A stretch of DNA of 64,000 nt from assembly GCA_036250195.1 (NCBI GenBank), contig JAVHZZ010000003.1, positions 59,251,289 to 59,315,288 on the forward strand. The letters run 5' to 3'. The position numbers were made by a program, and so were the translations under genes. The notes beneath the pieces are model-generated. The model searched no databases. It was not told the DNA's origin and worked only from the letters and a program-made list of their open reading frames with translations. The stretch comes from Mixophyes australis (lineage: Eukaryota; Chordata; Amphibia; Anura; Limnodynastidae). This document shows positions 23,913 through 33,845 of this stretch, piece by piece. The first letter of the stretch is position 1, and every line of letters begins with the position of its first letter.

Positions 23913-23919
23913 GGTAGAG

Positions 23920-24904
23920 TAAATGCGGGTGATGTGAGAGAAAGAAGGAGGGTGGATCCTGAATGTTACATTCGTACTGGGTCTCGCAATCTGGTAGCAG
24001 CCCTGGGTCTATTGACATCAAAGTCCGAATATTTGCCAGCTCCTGGTTTAGCTGGCTGGACCGTTTGCTTTTCCCTAAAGGAACTATGTCAGCACCTGCT
24101 GCTTGTACTATAATTATTTATTTGGGTGAAAGACCTTGGTGTAAGTGTGGTGATTTTGCACTGAGATGTTCCCATCTCAGGATATTTGGTGGCAGAAACT
24201 TTCCCAGATTTCTATTCACCTGGAGGGGCAGATGTGTATATGGAACTCTTGTATTCATCATATTCTGAATTTTTATAACTATTTCCCTTCTACTGACAGA
24301 ATTTACAGACTTTACAAATGCTCGGGCACTTTGATATATGATTCGTTGCATTTGGTTTTAGCAAAGTAATGCATGCCTATATCTGTGTAACTGCTTCGAT
24401 GTATCTCATATGATTATTGCCGGCTTGAGAATAAAATAAACTCTTCATTTTAATATCCTATTGAGTGTATGCATGTAGATGTATGAAATAAGAACTGCTC
24501 ACCTTGGCAACATTTGGAATGTCTTAATGTGTTATAATGATGTAATAAAATTTTTATAGACGGTACAGCTTTTTCAGTGTGATTGAATCTTTTCTTACAG
24601 ACATTATGGTTTTAGAAATCCCTTTGAGGAATTAAATATGTCCCCTAAATCGTCATTGTAGCTTACGTTCTCTTTTTACTGTTTTATTTATTAAGTCTCA
24701 GGATTTCCTGGTCCCAATTTGAGAGCTGCAAAAGAATGACTTGTTGGGACTATTATTATTATTATATATTATTTTTTATTATTATCTGTTTAATCAATTT
24801 TTATGTGTTTAAGGTTATTTACTTTAGCGCTAAAATATGTGAGTCCCCTCTGCAAAAAGGTGCCGGCAGATCACCAGTTAGCTGCAGTTTACTGAGATTT
24901 GTTT
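23920..24904. other. spacer without recognised genes
   Basis: AT-rich, short frames only, no repeat structure beyond an ATT-rich tract at about 24750-24785. Confidence 0.45.
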
Positions 24905-24912
24905 CTCTAAAT

Positions 24913-25060
24913 CAGTCCTGTCCAACCTGTGGCCCTCCAGGTGTTGTGAAACTACAAACCCCAGCATGCTTTGCTGGTAGACAACCAGTTGATAGCTGGA
25001 AGGGCATGCTGGGACTTATAGTTTCACAACATCTGGAGGGCCGCAGGTTGGACAGGCCTG
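24913..25060. mobile_element. 148-bp hAT MITE (copy 2)
   Basis: Ends CAGTCCTGTCCAACCTG and GGTTGGACAGGCCTG, with perfect 8-bp CTCTAAAT duplications at 24905-24912 and 25061-25068. Same length as the 9987-10134 copy, opposite orientation of the asymmetric centre. A perfect duplication points to a fairly recent insertion. Confidence 0.92.
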
Positions 25061-25234
25061 CTCTAAATCATTGTACTTCTTAGTCTGTGCTGTGACTAAT
25101 TACTTGCACAGGGGCAACTAGGGCGGTGCGAGAGGTGCCACTGCCGATGGCACCACACCAAGGAGGGCACTGGTATACAAGGGCCAAAACATGGCCTCAT
25201 GCTGTAGCAGGGAACTGCACTCAATTGTCCGAGT

Positions 25235-25640
25235 GGTATCATCCACTAATAGGGGCAAACACAGGATTTGTAGAGAGGGGTTTCCATGCCACACCACCAG
25301 TGGGCGTCCCCATCATATACACGGGCAATGCTGCGTGCACTACTGTTATGGGCACACAGCTCTCCCTTTTCGAGCAGAGCTGTGTGAAGCGGGACATACC
25401 TCCCAACTGTCCCTACCTGATGAGTGTGTCAGAACAGTTGGCAGACTGTCCTGCTCTCTCCTACCTGTTCTTGCTGCTTTCAAAACTTGTTGAGGAGAGA
25501 TGACTATGAACAGTGCAGACAGAAACGATCTGCACACAAGCTGCAAAGTGGCTGGTCCCAGGGCAGGGTGCAGCCACCTCAAGCTAGGCTGGGAGGGGGT
25601 TTCCAGCCACTGGGAACCCCCCTTCCCCTCGGTTTGCCTA
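25235..25640 (+). repeat. dispersed repeat shared with 61.25-61.75 kb (inverted)
   Basis: GGGGCAAACACAGGATTTG, GGGGTTTCCATGCCACACCA, AGCTCTCCCTTTTCGAGCAG, ACCTCCCAACTGTCCCTAC, GCTGCTTTCAAAACTTGTTG and CTCGGTTTGCCTATG occur in this order. The same blocks are found reversed and complemented at 61250-61745. The two ends (GGCAAAC... type) are weakly inverted, suggesting a DNA transposon. Non-coding. Confidence 0.7.
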
Positions 25641-25881
25641 TGACTTAGGGTCACATCAATGCTATTACTATAGTAATACATATGCAGATGTCACCTGAAG
25701 CTTTTTGTTTGTTTGTTCCCTTCCAGGTTCTTTTGTGTCATGAGTGCTGTCATGGAGAGTAGCCACACCGCATCCTGGATGTGAGGTAAGTAGAAAACTA
25801 CACAGGAGAGGACATAGGTGAAAATGGGGTCGGCGGTCGGTTGGAGAGAACTGAGAGGTTGAAAGTATTTAATGAGAACCT

Positions 25882-26056
25882 AGGGGTATATTTACTTAAC
25901 TGCGGGTTTGAAAAAGTTTAGATGTTGCCTATAGCAACCAATCAGATTCCAGTTATCATTTATTTAGTACATTCTACAAAATGACAGCTAGAATCTGATT
26001 GGTTGCTCTGGGCAACATCTCCACTTTTTCAAACCCGCAGTTTAGTAAATATACCT
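25882..26056. mobile_element. palindromic MITE (copy 2 of 3)
   Basis: Same blocks as 9416-9591 (GGGTTTGAAAAAGT, TGTTGCCTATAGCAACCAATC, AGATTCCAGTTATCATTTA and their complements). The right end touches the CCTCCAGG target of the hAT element that follows. Confidence 0.85.
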
Positions 26057-26796
26057 CCAGGCAGAGCCGTAACGAGGCAGGTGCGGGCGGTGCCGTCGCC
26101 CAGGGCGCAAGGCCAAGGGGGCGCAGCAGCCGCCCACTACCTGCCTCTGTACCACTACCTTCATCCCTTAAGTTCCACAGTGGAACGCACATGCGTTGCA
26201 CTGCGGGACTTAATGGATAAAAAAATCAAACTCTCCAGTAAGTCCCTCCCTCCCTCCTATGATTATGTCATCTATAGCCTCAATCTGTTAGTAGATGATA
26301 ATACAGCCACAGGTAATAGTGTGCGTTAGAAGTAGAGGTTTTGGAGTATCCAAGAAATAAAAATAGATTCTTCCATACGACCCTGATTTAAAGAACCACA
26401 GAATCAAGTCCTTGCAACGGCCACAATGTTACGGCTAAGATCGGGAAAGATAGACTCATTATAGCATAAATAAATACAAAATGCCGCTATAAATTAAAAT
26501 GGCATCACCCTGGCTTGCAGCTTTATTGCTGCAGCTAAGGACTGAATAAAATTTTATTGCATGGAGAAGCCATAAGTCGCCCCTGTGAGGGCATCCATTG
26601 GTGAACAGTACAAGGGATACATCATAACAATACGCAGCAGGAGAAAATTATTTAAGGGATGAACTCATCTTCATCTAATAGGAACATTTTTCTTCAAGCA
26701 TTCTTACAAGGTACAAAATGATTGTTGATGAAGGTCAGTTTGCCCATCAATACAGTCATCAATACAGTTAATTTATTTCAATACCACCACTGATTA

Positions 26797-26817
26797 TATA
26801 TATATATATATATATAG

Positions 26818-26861
<44 letters not shown>
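26797..26861. repeat. (AT)n microsatellite
   Basis: A nearly pure AT dinucleotide run with a few interruptions. It continues at 32650-32672 on the other side of the Gypsy element, so the retrotransposon inserted into it. Confidence 0.9.
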
Positions 26862-27630
26862 TGTCACGTACCAGTAGGGTTAAAACCGGATCCTAGTAGT
26901 TCAGCCGGGATTGGCGTTACTCTCGCTAGGGGCGCGGAGTCTAACAAGTGAAAGGTGTTCACCAGTGATTCCCGCAAGGGAATATGGGCTTTTGCGGCTT
27001 CCACTTGCAGGTCGCAGTCCCCTAAGGAAGTTCCCAGTGAACCACAATAGAGAGAGCGTAGAATCAATTAGGAATAAACTTGCCACTTGATATTGATGAT
27101 GCCGGTAATGTTCAGCGACGTTGCCACTTGGGAGTGGAAATAGCAGGAAGGTACTGCAACGTAGATACTCGGAAGTTGGTTTGCAGAAGTGGAATATAGT
27201 TGCCACTTGGGGGTGCTGACCGGAGCTTCGGTAGCGTAGCCACCTAGAGGTGGTGTTCCCGGAGGGATAGCGGCTTGGAAACTCGGAGAGGAGCAAAAAC
27301 ACAGGAGCTGTATCCAATACTAGAGTCAGGGACTGACTGAAAGAACCAGCATTGAGTTCTGGTCATAGGGTTTAGATATAGTGCAGTTACCTATTAGGCA
27401 GCCAATAGAGGGCAGTGAGAGCACAGAAAAGGGTTAGACAGCTCTGCGCATGCGCAGAACACTGAGCGCCGAACGGAAGAAGGGAACAGACAGCGCTGGA
27501 CGGTGGCAGCGGCGTGGAACCAGGTAAGTGAGTTATGCTTAACAGGGGGGATCCTGGTGGAGGAGGCCTCCGGAATCAGCGGGGACAGGCGCCGGCTCCC
27601 GGGGAGACAGCGGGAGTCTGGTGTGTGACA
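26862..27630 (-). repeat. 3' LTR of the Gypsy element
   Basis: 769 bp with the same ends as its partner. Degenerate copies of a TTGCCACTTGG motif recur inside (about 27100-27250), reminiscent of the tandem block in the related solo LTR at 19.5 kb. The pol frame runs 55 bp into it. Confidence 0.95.
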
Positions 27631-29385
27631 GTACCTCCCCCTTTAAAGGTGGGCACTGAACACCTATGACCTGGTTTCTTCGGAAATCTGTAATGAAATT
27701 TTTTCAGCAGAAGAGGAGCACAGATGTCTGCAGCCCGTACCCAGGAGCGCTCTTCGGGGCCGTACCCTTTCCAGTCAACCAGATACTTGATTGTTCCCCT
27801 AGAACTCTTGGAATCCAGAATATGGCTGATCTCGAATTCGTCAGTTTGTCGGAGGGAAAGAGGAGTAGTAGATGTAACGGGCACAGTGAATCGATTAATG
27901 ATGAGCGGTCTCAATAGGGAAATATGAAAGGCATTGGCAATACGCAGAGTGGATGGTAGTCGTAACTTAAAACAAACCGGACTGATTACTTGAATGATCC
28001 TATAAGGACCAATGTAGCGAGGAGCCAGTTTCATACAGGGCACTTTAAGACGAATATTCTTCGTAGATAACCATACCTTGTCGCCAATCTTCAACAGAGG
28101 AACAGCTCTGCGTTTCTTATCTGCCGCTAACTTGTAGCGAGTGGAGGATTTTTTAAGAGCCTTCCGAACTCGAGACCAGATGGATAGAAAGTCCTGCCGA
28201 AGGGTGTTAACTGCTGGCACTTGGGTGGGAGGGAGGGCTGAAAATTCTGGCATGCGAGGATGGTGCCCAAATACCACGGAGAAGGGAGTGGATGATGTGG
28301 ATTCATGAAAGGAATTATTGTGAACAAATTCCGCCCAGGGTAATAAATCCACCCAATTCCTCTGATTGGCTGAGGAAAATATCCTGAGAAACGTTTCAAG
28401 ATCTTGGTTTACCCTTTCCGTCTGGCCGTTGGTCTGGGGATGATACGCGGAAGAGAATTTCAGACGGATGCCCAGAAGATGACAAAGGGACCTCCAGAAT
28501 TTCGAGACAAACTGCACCCCACGATCCGAGACAATTTCAGCGGGACAGCCATGTAGTCGGAAAATTTCCTTTATGAAATGTTGAGCCAGACATACTGAGG
28601 ACGGAAGACCGATGAGTGGAACGAAGTGTGCCATTTTAGAGAAGCGGTCCACAATGACCCAGATGGTATTGAGTTTATTAGCTGGGGGTAAGTCAGTGAT
28701 AAAATCCATGCTAATATGAGTCCACGGTTTGGTAGGTAGTGGAAGAGGGTGGAGTAGCCCCTGTGGGACTTGGCGGGGGGTTTTGTTTTGAGCACAGGTA
28801 GGACAGGCAGCCATGAAATCTTTAACTTCGGAGTGGAAATTGGGCCACCAGTACTGTCGAGAGAGTAATTCTGACGTTTTACGGGAGCCAAGATGACCTG
28901 CAAATCGTGAAGCATGGGACCAGCATAGGAGACTCTTCCGTAAATGAGGAGGAACAAATGTTTTCCCCTGAGGGGGAATAGGAGCTGGAATTGTTGAAAA
29001 CAATTTTAGACATTTAGAGTCCAAGATTGGAGGTTCCGGCAAATTGTCTGCTCCCAAATTTCCTGGAAAAGCCCGAGATAATGCATCCGCCTTCTTATTT
29101 TTTATTCCGGGTTTGAAAGTGACCCGCAGATCAAATCGGGTAAAGAAAAGCGACCAGCGGGCTTGACGTGGATTCAGGCATTGGGCTGTCTGGAGATATA
29201 GTAGGTTTTTATGATCCGTGAAGATCGTAACTGGATGACGAGCCCCCTCCAGAAGATAGCGCCACTCATTTAGGGCCAACTTCATGGCCAGAAGTTCTTT
29301 GTCCCCGATGGCGTAATTACTCTCTGCTGGCAGGAATTTGCGGGAGAAGAATGCACATGGATGGAACCTGCCTTGGGAGTTTTTT
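27576..29385 (-). pseudogene. pol: pol, second part: RNase H, integrase, chromodomain
   Basis: Frame of 615 codons. In the numbering of that frame: RNase H ESNYAIGDKELLA and FTDHKN (about 34-73); the linker motif KKADALSR; integrase HHCC finger H170, H177, C207, C210; catalytic D240, D300 and E336, with 35 residues between the last two (DD35E); the GPY motif (GPYRI, 472-476); and a chromodomain near 530-570 (EISHILDSK, YLVDWKGYGPEERSWV). The chromodomain probably directs insertion by reading histone marks, as shown for other chromoviruses. The frame passes through the polypurine tract and stops inside the 3' LTR. It is out of frame with the first part of pol because of the homopolymer indel. 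Otherwise intact, with all catalytic residues present. Confidence 0.94.
27634..27644 (-). promoter_or_regulatory. polypurine tract
   Basis: The sense strand reads AAAGGGGGAGG, then TAC, then the 3' LTR TGTCAC. This is the expected plus-strand primer of reverse transcription. It also codes for residues of the pol C-terminus. Confidence 0.8.
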
Positions 29386-30960
29386 TTGAGAAAGAACTGC
29401 CCCCACACCGGCGGAGGATGCATCCACTTCTAGAAAAAAAGGAAGAGAAATATTGGGTTGCTGGAGGATAGGTGCCAAGGAAAAGGCTCTTTTGAGAGAG
29501 TGGAAAGCTTCTAATGCTTCTGGGGACCAAACATGTGGTGTCGTTCCTTTTCGGGTAAGAGCTATCAGAGGTGCCACAATAGAGGAGTAACTAGCAATAA
29601 ACCGTCTATAATAATTGGAGAAACCCAGGAAACGTTGAATGGCTTTGAGTGTGGTTGGTTGGGGCCAGTCGATTATAGCACGAACTTTCCCAGGATCCAT
29701 TTGTAGGCCTGATCCAGACACTAAATAGCCCAGGAAAGACAATTTAGGGGCCTCGAAAATGCACTTTTCCAACTTGCAGAATAAATGGTTGATGCGTAAT
29801 CTGGAAAGAACTTCAGCCACATGTAGGCGATGAGAGGAAAGGTCTCTGGAGAATATTAGGATGTCGTCTAGATATACCACTACGTAGGAATATAGCAAAT
29901 CACGGAAGATTTCGTTAATAAAGCTTTGAAAAACAGCAGGAGCGTTGCATAGGCCGAACGGCATTACTAGGTATTCGTAATGACCGTCCCGTGTATTAAA
30001 AGCCGCCTTCCACAAATCCCCAGAGCGTATCCGAATCAGGTTGTATGCACCGCGGAGATCGAGTTTAGTGAAGATCCTCGCACCCTTAATGCGATCGAAG
30101 AGCTCGGTGATCAAAGGAATAGGGTAGCGGTTTTTAATAGTGATGGTGTTCAAGCCTCTGTAGTCAATGCAAGGACGGAGTGCTCCATCTTTCTTCTTCA
30201 CAAAGAAAAACCCGGCTCCGGCAGGTGATGAGTAAGGGCTAATGAAGCCGCGTTGCAGATTTTCCTTGATGTAACGTGTAGTAGCCTCTGTCTCGGGTAG
30301 TGAGAGCGGATAGACTCGGCCTCGAGGAGGGGTTTTCCCCGGAAGGAGATCGATGGGACAGTCCCAAGGTTGGTGGGGTGGTAGACGCTCGGAAGAGACT
30401 TTAGAGAAGACATCCACAAATGAAGAATACTGGTGCGGTAGGATAACAGTAGTGGGTTCTGGAATTTGCGTGAAGCCGAGAGGCTTGACCGGTGTCAGGC
30501 AGTGGTGAGAGCATGCTGGACCCCATGCGGTGATTTGTGATGAAGGCCAATCCAGATGGGGTGAATGTAGATGGAGCCATGGTAATCCAAGGATGATTGG
30601 GCTGATGGTCAATGGCAGGACGAGAAAGGAAATTTTTTCCCAGTGGAGAGCCCCCACTTGCATGGAGATAGGTTTGGTACGTCTAAGAATACTGCCGTGA
30701 GGGAGACGGGAGCCATCGATGCCAGTAGTGGCCATGGGCCTCCTCAGCGCAACAGTGGGCAGCGCAAGTTGTGTTACTAGCGATTGTGATATAAAGTTCT
30801 CAGCTGCTCCTGAATCCAACAAGGCCTTGGACGACCTGGGCCCTGAAAGTAGATGCAAGGTGACAGGAAAGGAACAGGTTAGGTCTGGAAAAGAAGTTGG
30901 AGAGGAAGTAAGAGTCCCCAGACTGACCTCTCCAGTGCAGGCTAGGGTTTGTCGTTTCCC
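29381..30960 (-). pseudogene. pol: pol, first part: protease, RT, start of RNase H
   Basis: The frame (open from 31014 down to 29317; ATG at 31014 is not the real start, since pol is entered by -1 frameshift) encodes, numbered from that ATG: aspartic protease LLDSGAAENFIS around residues 65-76 with the catalytic D67-S68-G69; reverse transcriptase from about 220, with KLDLRGAYN (317-325), MPFG (351-354) and YLDD (381-384); a connection region; and the first RNase H strand with FFLEVDASSAGVG (catalytic D531). Just after that, a run of eight T on the plus strand (29380-29387) shifts the frame. Protein similarity resumes one frame over, so one extra base in the homopolymer is the simplest explanation. 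The product would be a truncated polyprotein lacking most of RNase H and all of integrase. Confidence 0.93.
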
Positions 30961-31868
30961 GAACGCCGGGTGCAAGAAGCCAGGAGGTGACCAGAATCTC
31001 CACAATATAGGCATAATTTGTTTTTCATCCTTCTCTACCTTTCATCCGGAGTTAAACGGGAGCGCCCCAGTTGCATAGTCTCGTCCGTAGACGTGGGTGG
31101 CTGAAAGCGAGGAGCTAGCTGAAGGGTAGCACGTCTAGGAAAGTCTTTCTCGGACGATCTTTCCCGAAGCCGAAGATCTACCCGGTTGCAGAGAGAAATT
31201 AATGCATCTAAAGTGGGAGGTAATTCTTGAGTCGAAAGGGCATCCTTGATTTTCTCTGACAGCCCTTGCCAAAAGGCAGCGACAAGCGCCTCATCATTCC
31301 ACTGGAGTTCGGAGGATAGAGTCTGAAACTCAATAACGTATTGAGCCACAGACCGTGAGTTCTGACTGAGTCTTAGGATGCTTGTAGCAGCAGATGTCAC
31401 TCGTCCTGGTTCGTCAAAAATCCTCCGGAATGCTGAGGTGAAGGCTGTAACATCATTGAGGAGTTCGTCATTACGCTCCCACAGAGGAGAGGCCCATGCT
31501 AGGGCTTGGCCAGATAGGAGTGAGACCGTGTAAGCCACTTTTGACCTGGAGGTAGGAAAATTCTGAGGTAATAACTCAAATTGGATGGAGCATTGATTTA
31601 AAAAACCACGGCAGGAGTTAGGGTCACCATCGAATTTGGAGGGAGTTGGCAAACGCAGAGAGGAAGCAGCTGCAGGAGGACCCTCAGCTACTTGTGGTTG
31701 TGGTTGAATAGCCGGCTGAGGCGGAGCCACCTGTAGTGCGTCTAAACGGGTAGCCAGAGTTTGCAGACATTGTAAAAGTTGCATCTGAACCGCATCTTGG
31801 TGCTCCACTCTTCCAACCAAGTGTTGAAGCATACCCTTGGCGGAAGGTTCTCTATCAGGATCTGACAT
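30942..31868 (-). pseudogene. gag: gag, interrupted by an in-frame amber codon
   Basis: Gag of the Gypsy element forms the particle and binds the RNA. The frame opens with MSDPDREPSAKG at an ATG only 13 bp from the LTR, so the leader is essentially just the primer site. Residues 1-277 run through a coiled, Gln-rich N-terminus, a Ty3/sushi-type capsid domain (PSKFDGDPNSCRGFL, a YVIEFQTLSSELQW helix) and end at TAG (31035-31037). Beyond the stop the same frame continues and encodes a CCHC zinc knuckle (C-x2-C-x4-H-x4-C), then a natural TAG at 30942-30944 just past the slippery site. The first TAG removes the nucleic-acid-binding knuckle, and also frameshift access to pol, unless it is read through. 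In relatives a sense codon is expected there, so I read it as a point-mutation lesion. Confidence 0.88.
30954..30960 (-). promoter_or_regulatory. -1 frameshift slippery heptamer GGGAAAC
   Basis: On the minus strand the gag frame reads G_GGA_AAC, a canonical X_XXY_YYZ heptamer, four codons after the zinc knuckle and three codons before the gag-frame TAG at 30942. A slip of -1 enters exactly the pol frame. The same heptamer is known from mammalian PEG10, a domesticated sushi-family gene. A downstream stimulatory structure was not worked out. Confidence 0.8.
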
Positions 31869-31869
31869 G

Positions 31870-31881
31870 GCTGGTTCTTAG
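31870..31881 (-). promoter_or_regulatory. self-priming primer-binding site
   Basis: Two bases after the 5' LTR the sense strand reads AAGAACCAGC (31879 down to 31870). There is no TGG at the LTR border as a tRNA 3' end would require. Instead the decamer is perfectly complementary to GCTGGTTCTT at 32361-32370, the predicted first bases of the transcript. Tf1 of fission yeast primes this way. Confidence 0.65.
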
Positions 31882-32649
31882 TGTCACGTACCAGTAGGGT
31901 TAAAACCGGATCCTAGTAGTTCAGCCGAGATTGGCATTACTCTCGCTAGGGGCGCGGAGTCTAACAAGTGAAAGGTGTTCACCAGTGATTCCCGCAAGGG
32001 AATATGGGCTTTTGCGTCTTCCACTTGCAGGTCGCGGTCCCCTAAGGAAGTTCCCAGTGAACCACAATAGAGAGAGCGTAGAATCAATTAGGAATAAACT
32101 TGCCACTTGATATTGATGATGCCGGTAATGTTCAGCGACGTTGCCACTTGGGAGTGGAAATAGCAGGAAGGTACTGCAACGTAGATACTCGGAAGTTGGT
32201 TTGCAGAAGTGGAATATAGTTGCCACTTGGGGGTGCTGACCGGAGCTTCGGTAGCGTAGCCACCTAGAGGTGGTGTTCCCGGAGGGATAGCGGTTCGGAA
32301 ACTCGGAGAGGAGCAAAAACACGGGAGCTGTATCCAATACTAGAGTCAGGGACTGATTGAAAGAACCAGCATTGAGTTCTGGTCATAGGGTTTAGATATA
32401 GTGCAGTTCCTATTAGGCAGCCAATAGAGGGCAGTGAGAGCACAGAAAAGGGCTAGACAGCTCTGCGCATGCGCAGAACACTGAGCGCCGAACGGAAGAA
32501 GGGAACAGACAGCGCTGGACGGTGGCAGCGGCGTGGAACCAGGTAAGTGAGTTTTGCTTAACAGGGGGGATCTTGGTGGAGGAGGCCTCCGGAATCAGCG
32601 GGGACAGGCGCCGGCTCCCGGGGAGACAGCGGGAGTCCGGCGTGTGACA
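31882..32649 (-). repeat. 5' LTR of the Gypsy element
   Basis: 768 bp, TGTCAC...GTGACA at its ends. On the sense strand it carries U3, a TATATCTA box and the predicted RNA start (see promoter). It differs from the 3' LTR by about 13 substitutions and lacks one A near 32408. Confidence 0.95.
32361..32400 (-). promoter_or_regulatory. predicted core promoter and RNA 5' end of the Gypsy element
   Basis: On the minus strand TATATCTA begins at 32400. Thirty bases downstream, at 32370, the sequence GCTGGTTCTT begins. That decamer is the exact complement of the primer-binding site, so the RNA start is placed there by two independent signals. The start itself is an inference. Confidence 0.6.
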
Positions 32650-32672
32650 TATATATATATATATATATATAT
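32650..32672. repeat. (TA)n microsatellite, right part
   Basis: Continuation of the AT repeat interrupted by the Gypsy insertion. Confidence 0.85.
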
Positions 32673-32852
32673 TCATACATTTGCAAATATGTGTAAAATA
32701 ATTCTTTCATTAAAGTGCTAGCCACACCCCCACATTAGGTTGGCCACACCCACTTGCCAAATGCCACTCCCACTTAGACACTTAGATGGGGGGCGCCGGT
32801 GCCCTGTCTCGCCCAGGGCACTAAAATGTCTAGTTACGGCACTGCCTCCAGG

Positions 32853-33648
32853 AGTGGCAGAGACCTGGAGTGGGAGGGTGCGGAGAGATAATTTGAATAG
32901 GTTAAGGCTGTTTAAGTGATAACACGGTATGTGAAATAAACACAATGTAATACAATAAGGAATTCCTTGCCTGTAAAACTTGTCTGGTTATGAGTTTAGA
33001 ATTGGTGGCCATACCTCACATATTTTACTTATGTTTGTTTATAATATAAATCATACATACAATGTATGTAGTTAATGCTTTTCCATATTACTTTCTGGTT
33101 GCAAAATGTGGGTTGAATAGGTATTTCGCTTCTTTTTTAACATAAATTATTTAATTCAGCCCCATCTATCAAATAGATGGAAAATATACAATTTTGCAAC
33201 AATCAAGATAAAAGTTTCAGGCAAAACCTCGAAATCATACCATTTACTATTTAGCATAATGTTTATTAATTACCATGGCCACACTTACTGTTTTCCTATG
33301 ACAGGCTACATGTACTGCTGTATGCTTAATATATACAAAGTGAAAGAAATGCATTGCCGCAAACCTGAAGAGGGTGCTGGTATAGAGGGGATCCAACAGG
33401 ATCTATATAGTGCTTCTAAAGGAACAACTACGCCCGTTGTGGGCTGGATATGCCACCCCAGTGGCTTGGCCATGTGCAACTCCTACTAACAGTCCCCACT
33501 ACATAGGGAGAAGGGCGGAGTGAGGGGTTGTCGGTGATCTCTCTCTCCCACGGCACTAAAATGTCTAGTTGCCGCTCTGATTACTTGTGTTTGTCACTGG
33601 CATTGGCTGACGATTGTTCTATTGCTTATACCCCTGGCTACATTCTGT
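32853..33648. other. spacer
   Basis: No recognised coding region. Near 33360-33560 there is GC-richer, hAT-end-like sequence (CACGGCACTAAAATGTCTAGTTGCCG at about 33548-33573, similar to the right end of the 26062-32844 element), probably an old relative. Confidence 0.45.
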
Positions 33649-33845
33649 ATAAGCAGCACAGTGACTTAGTGGTTAGAACTTATGCCTCACAGCACTGAGT
33701 TAAATTCCTGACCATGACCTTATCTGTGTGGAGTTTGTATGTTCTCCCCATGTTTGCGTGGGTTTCCTCCAGGTGCTCCGTATTCCTCCCACACTCCAAA
33801 AACATACTAGTAGGTTAATTGACTGCTATTAAATTGACCCTAGTG

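Larger units (their letters stand above)
26862..32649 (-). mobile_element. nearly complete Ty3/Gypsy chromovirus (sushi-like), minus strand
   Basis: Reading on the minus strand: 5' LTR, primer-binding site, gag, slippery site, protease, RT, RNase H, integrase, chromodomain, polypurine tract, 3' LTR. TATAT lies on both sides (26857-26861, 32650-32654), a formal 5-bp duplication, although the AT-repeat target makes it uninformative. The chromodomain and domain order place it among chromoviruses, close to vertebrate sushi-ichi-type elements. The LTRs differ by about 13 substitutions plus one indel in 769 bp, so the insertion is fairly young. No envelope gene is present. Two lesions interrupt the coding region (see gag and pol). 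Confidence 0.95.
26062..32844. mobile_element. hAT element split by the Gypsy insertion
   Basis: Left end CAGAGCCGTAACGAGGCAG; right end CTAGTTACGGCACTG (complement CAGTGCCGTAACTAG). Flanking 8-bp duplications are identical: CCTCCAGG at 26054-26061 and 32845-32852. Next to each end are GC-rich blocks (GTGCCGTCGCCCAGGGCGC; GGGGGCGCCGGTGCCCTG). Removing the Gypsy element leaves about 1 kb without a recognisable transposase. A small relative with the same terminus is at 59188-59348. Confidence 0.88.

Noticed and set aside
23400..24113. 237-codon plus-strand open frame with Cys/Pro-rich and hydrophobic stretches
   Set aside because: It overlaps imperfect DNA tandem repeats and a hAT-like end, overlapping frames are equally open, and no domain is recognised.
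26862..32649. Endogenous retrovirus with an envelope gene
   Set aside because: No envelope frame exists between the chromodomain and the 3' LTR, and the chromodomain and motif set fit a Ty3/Gypsy retrotransposon.
26857..32654. TATAT as proof of a 5-bp Gypsy target duplication
   Set aside because: The target is an AT microsatellite, so the identity on both sides is expected by chance.
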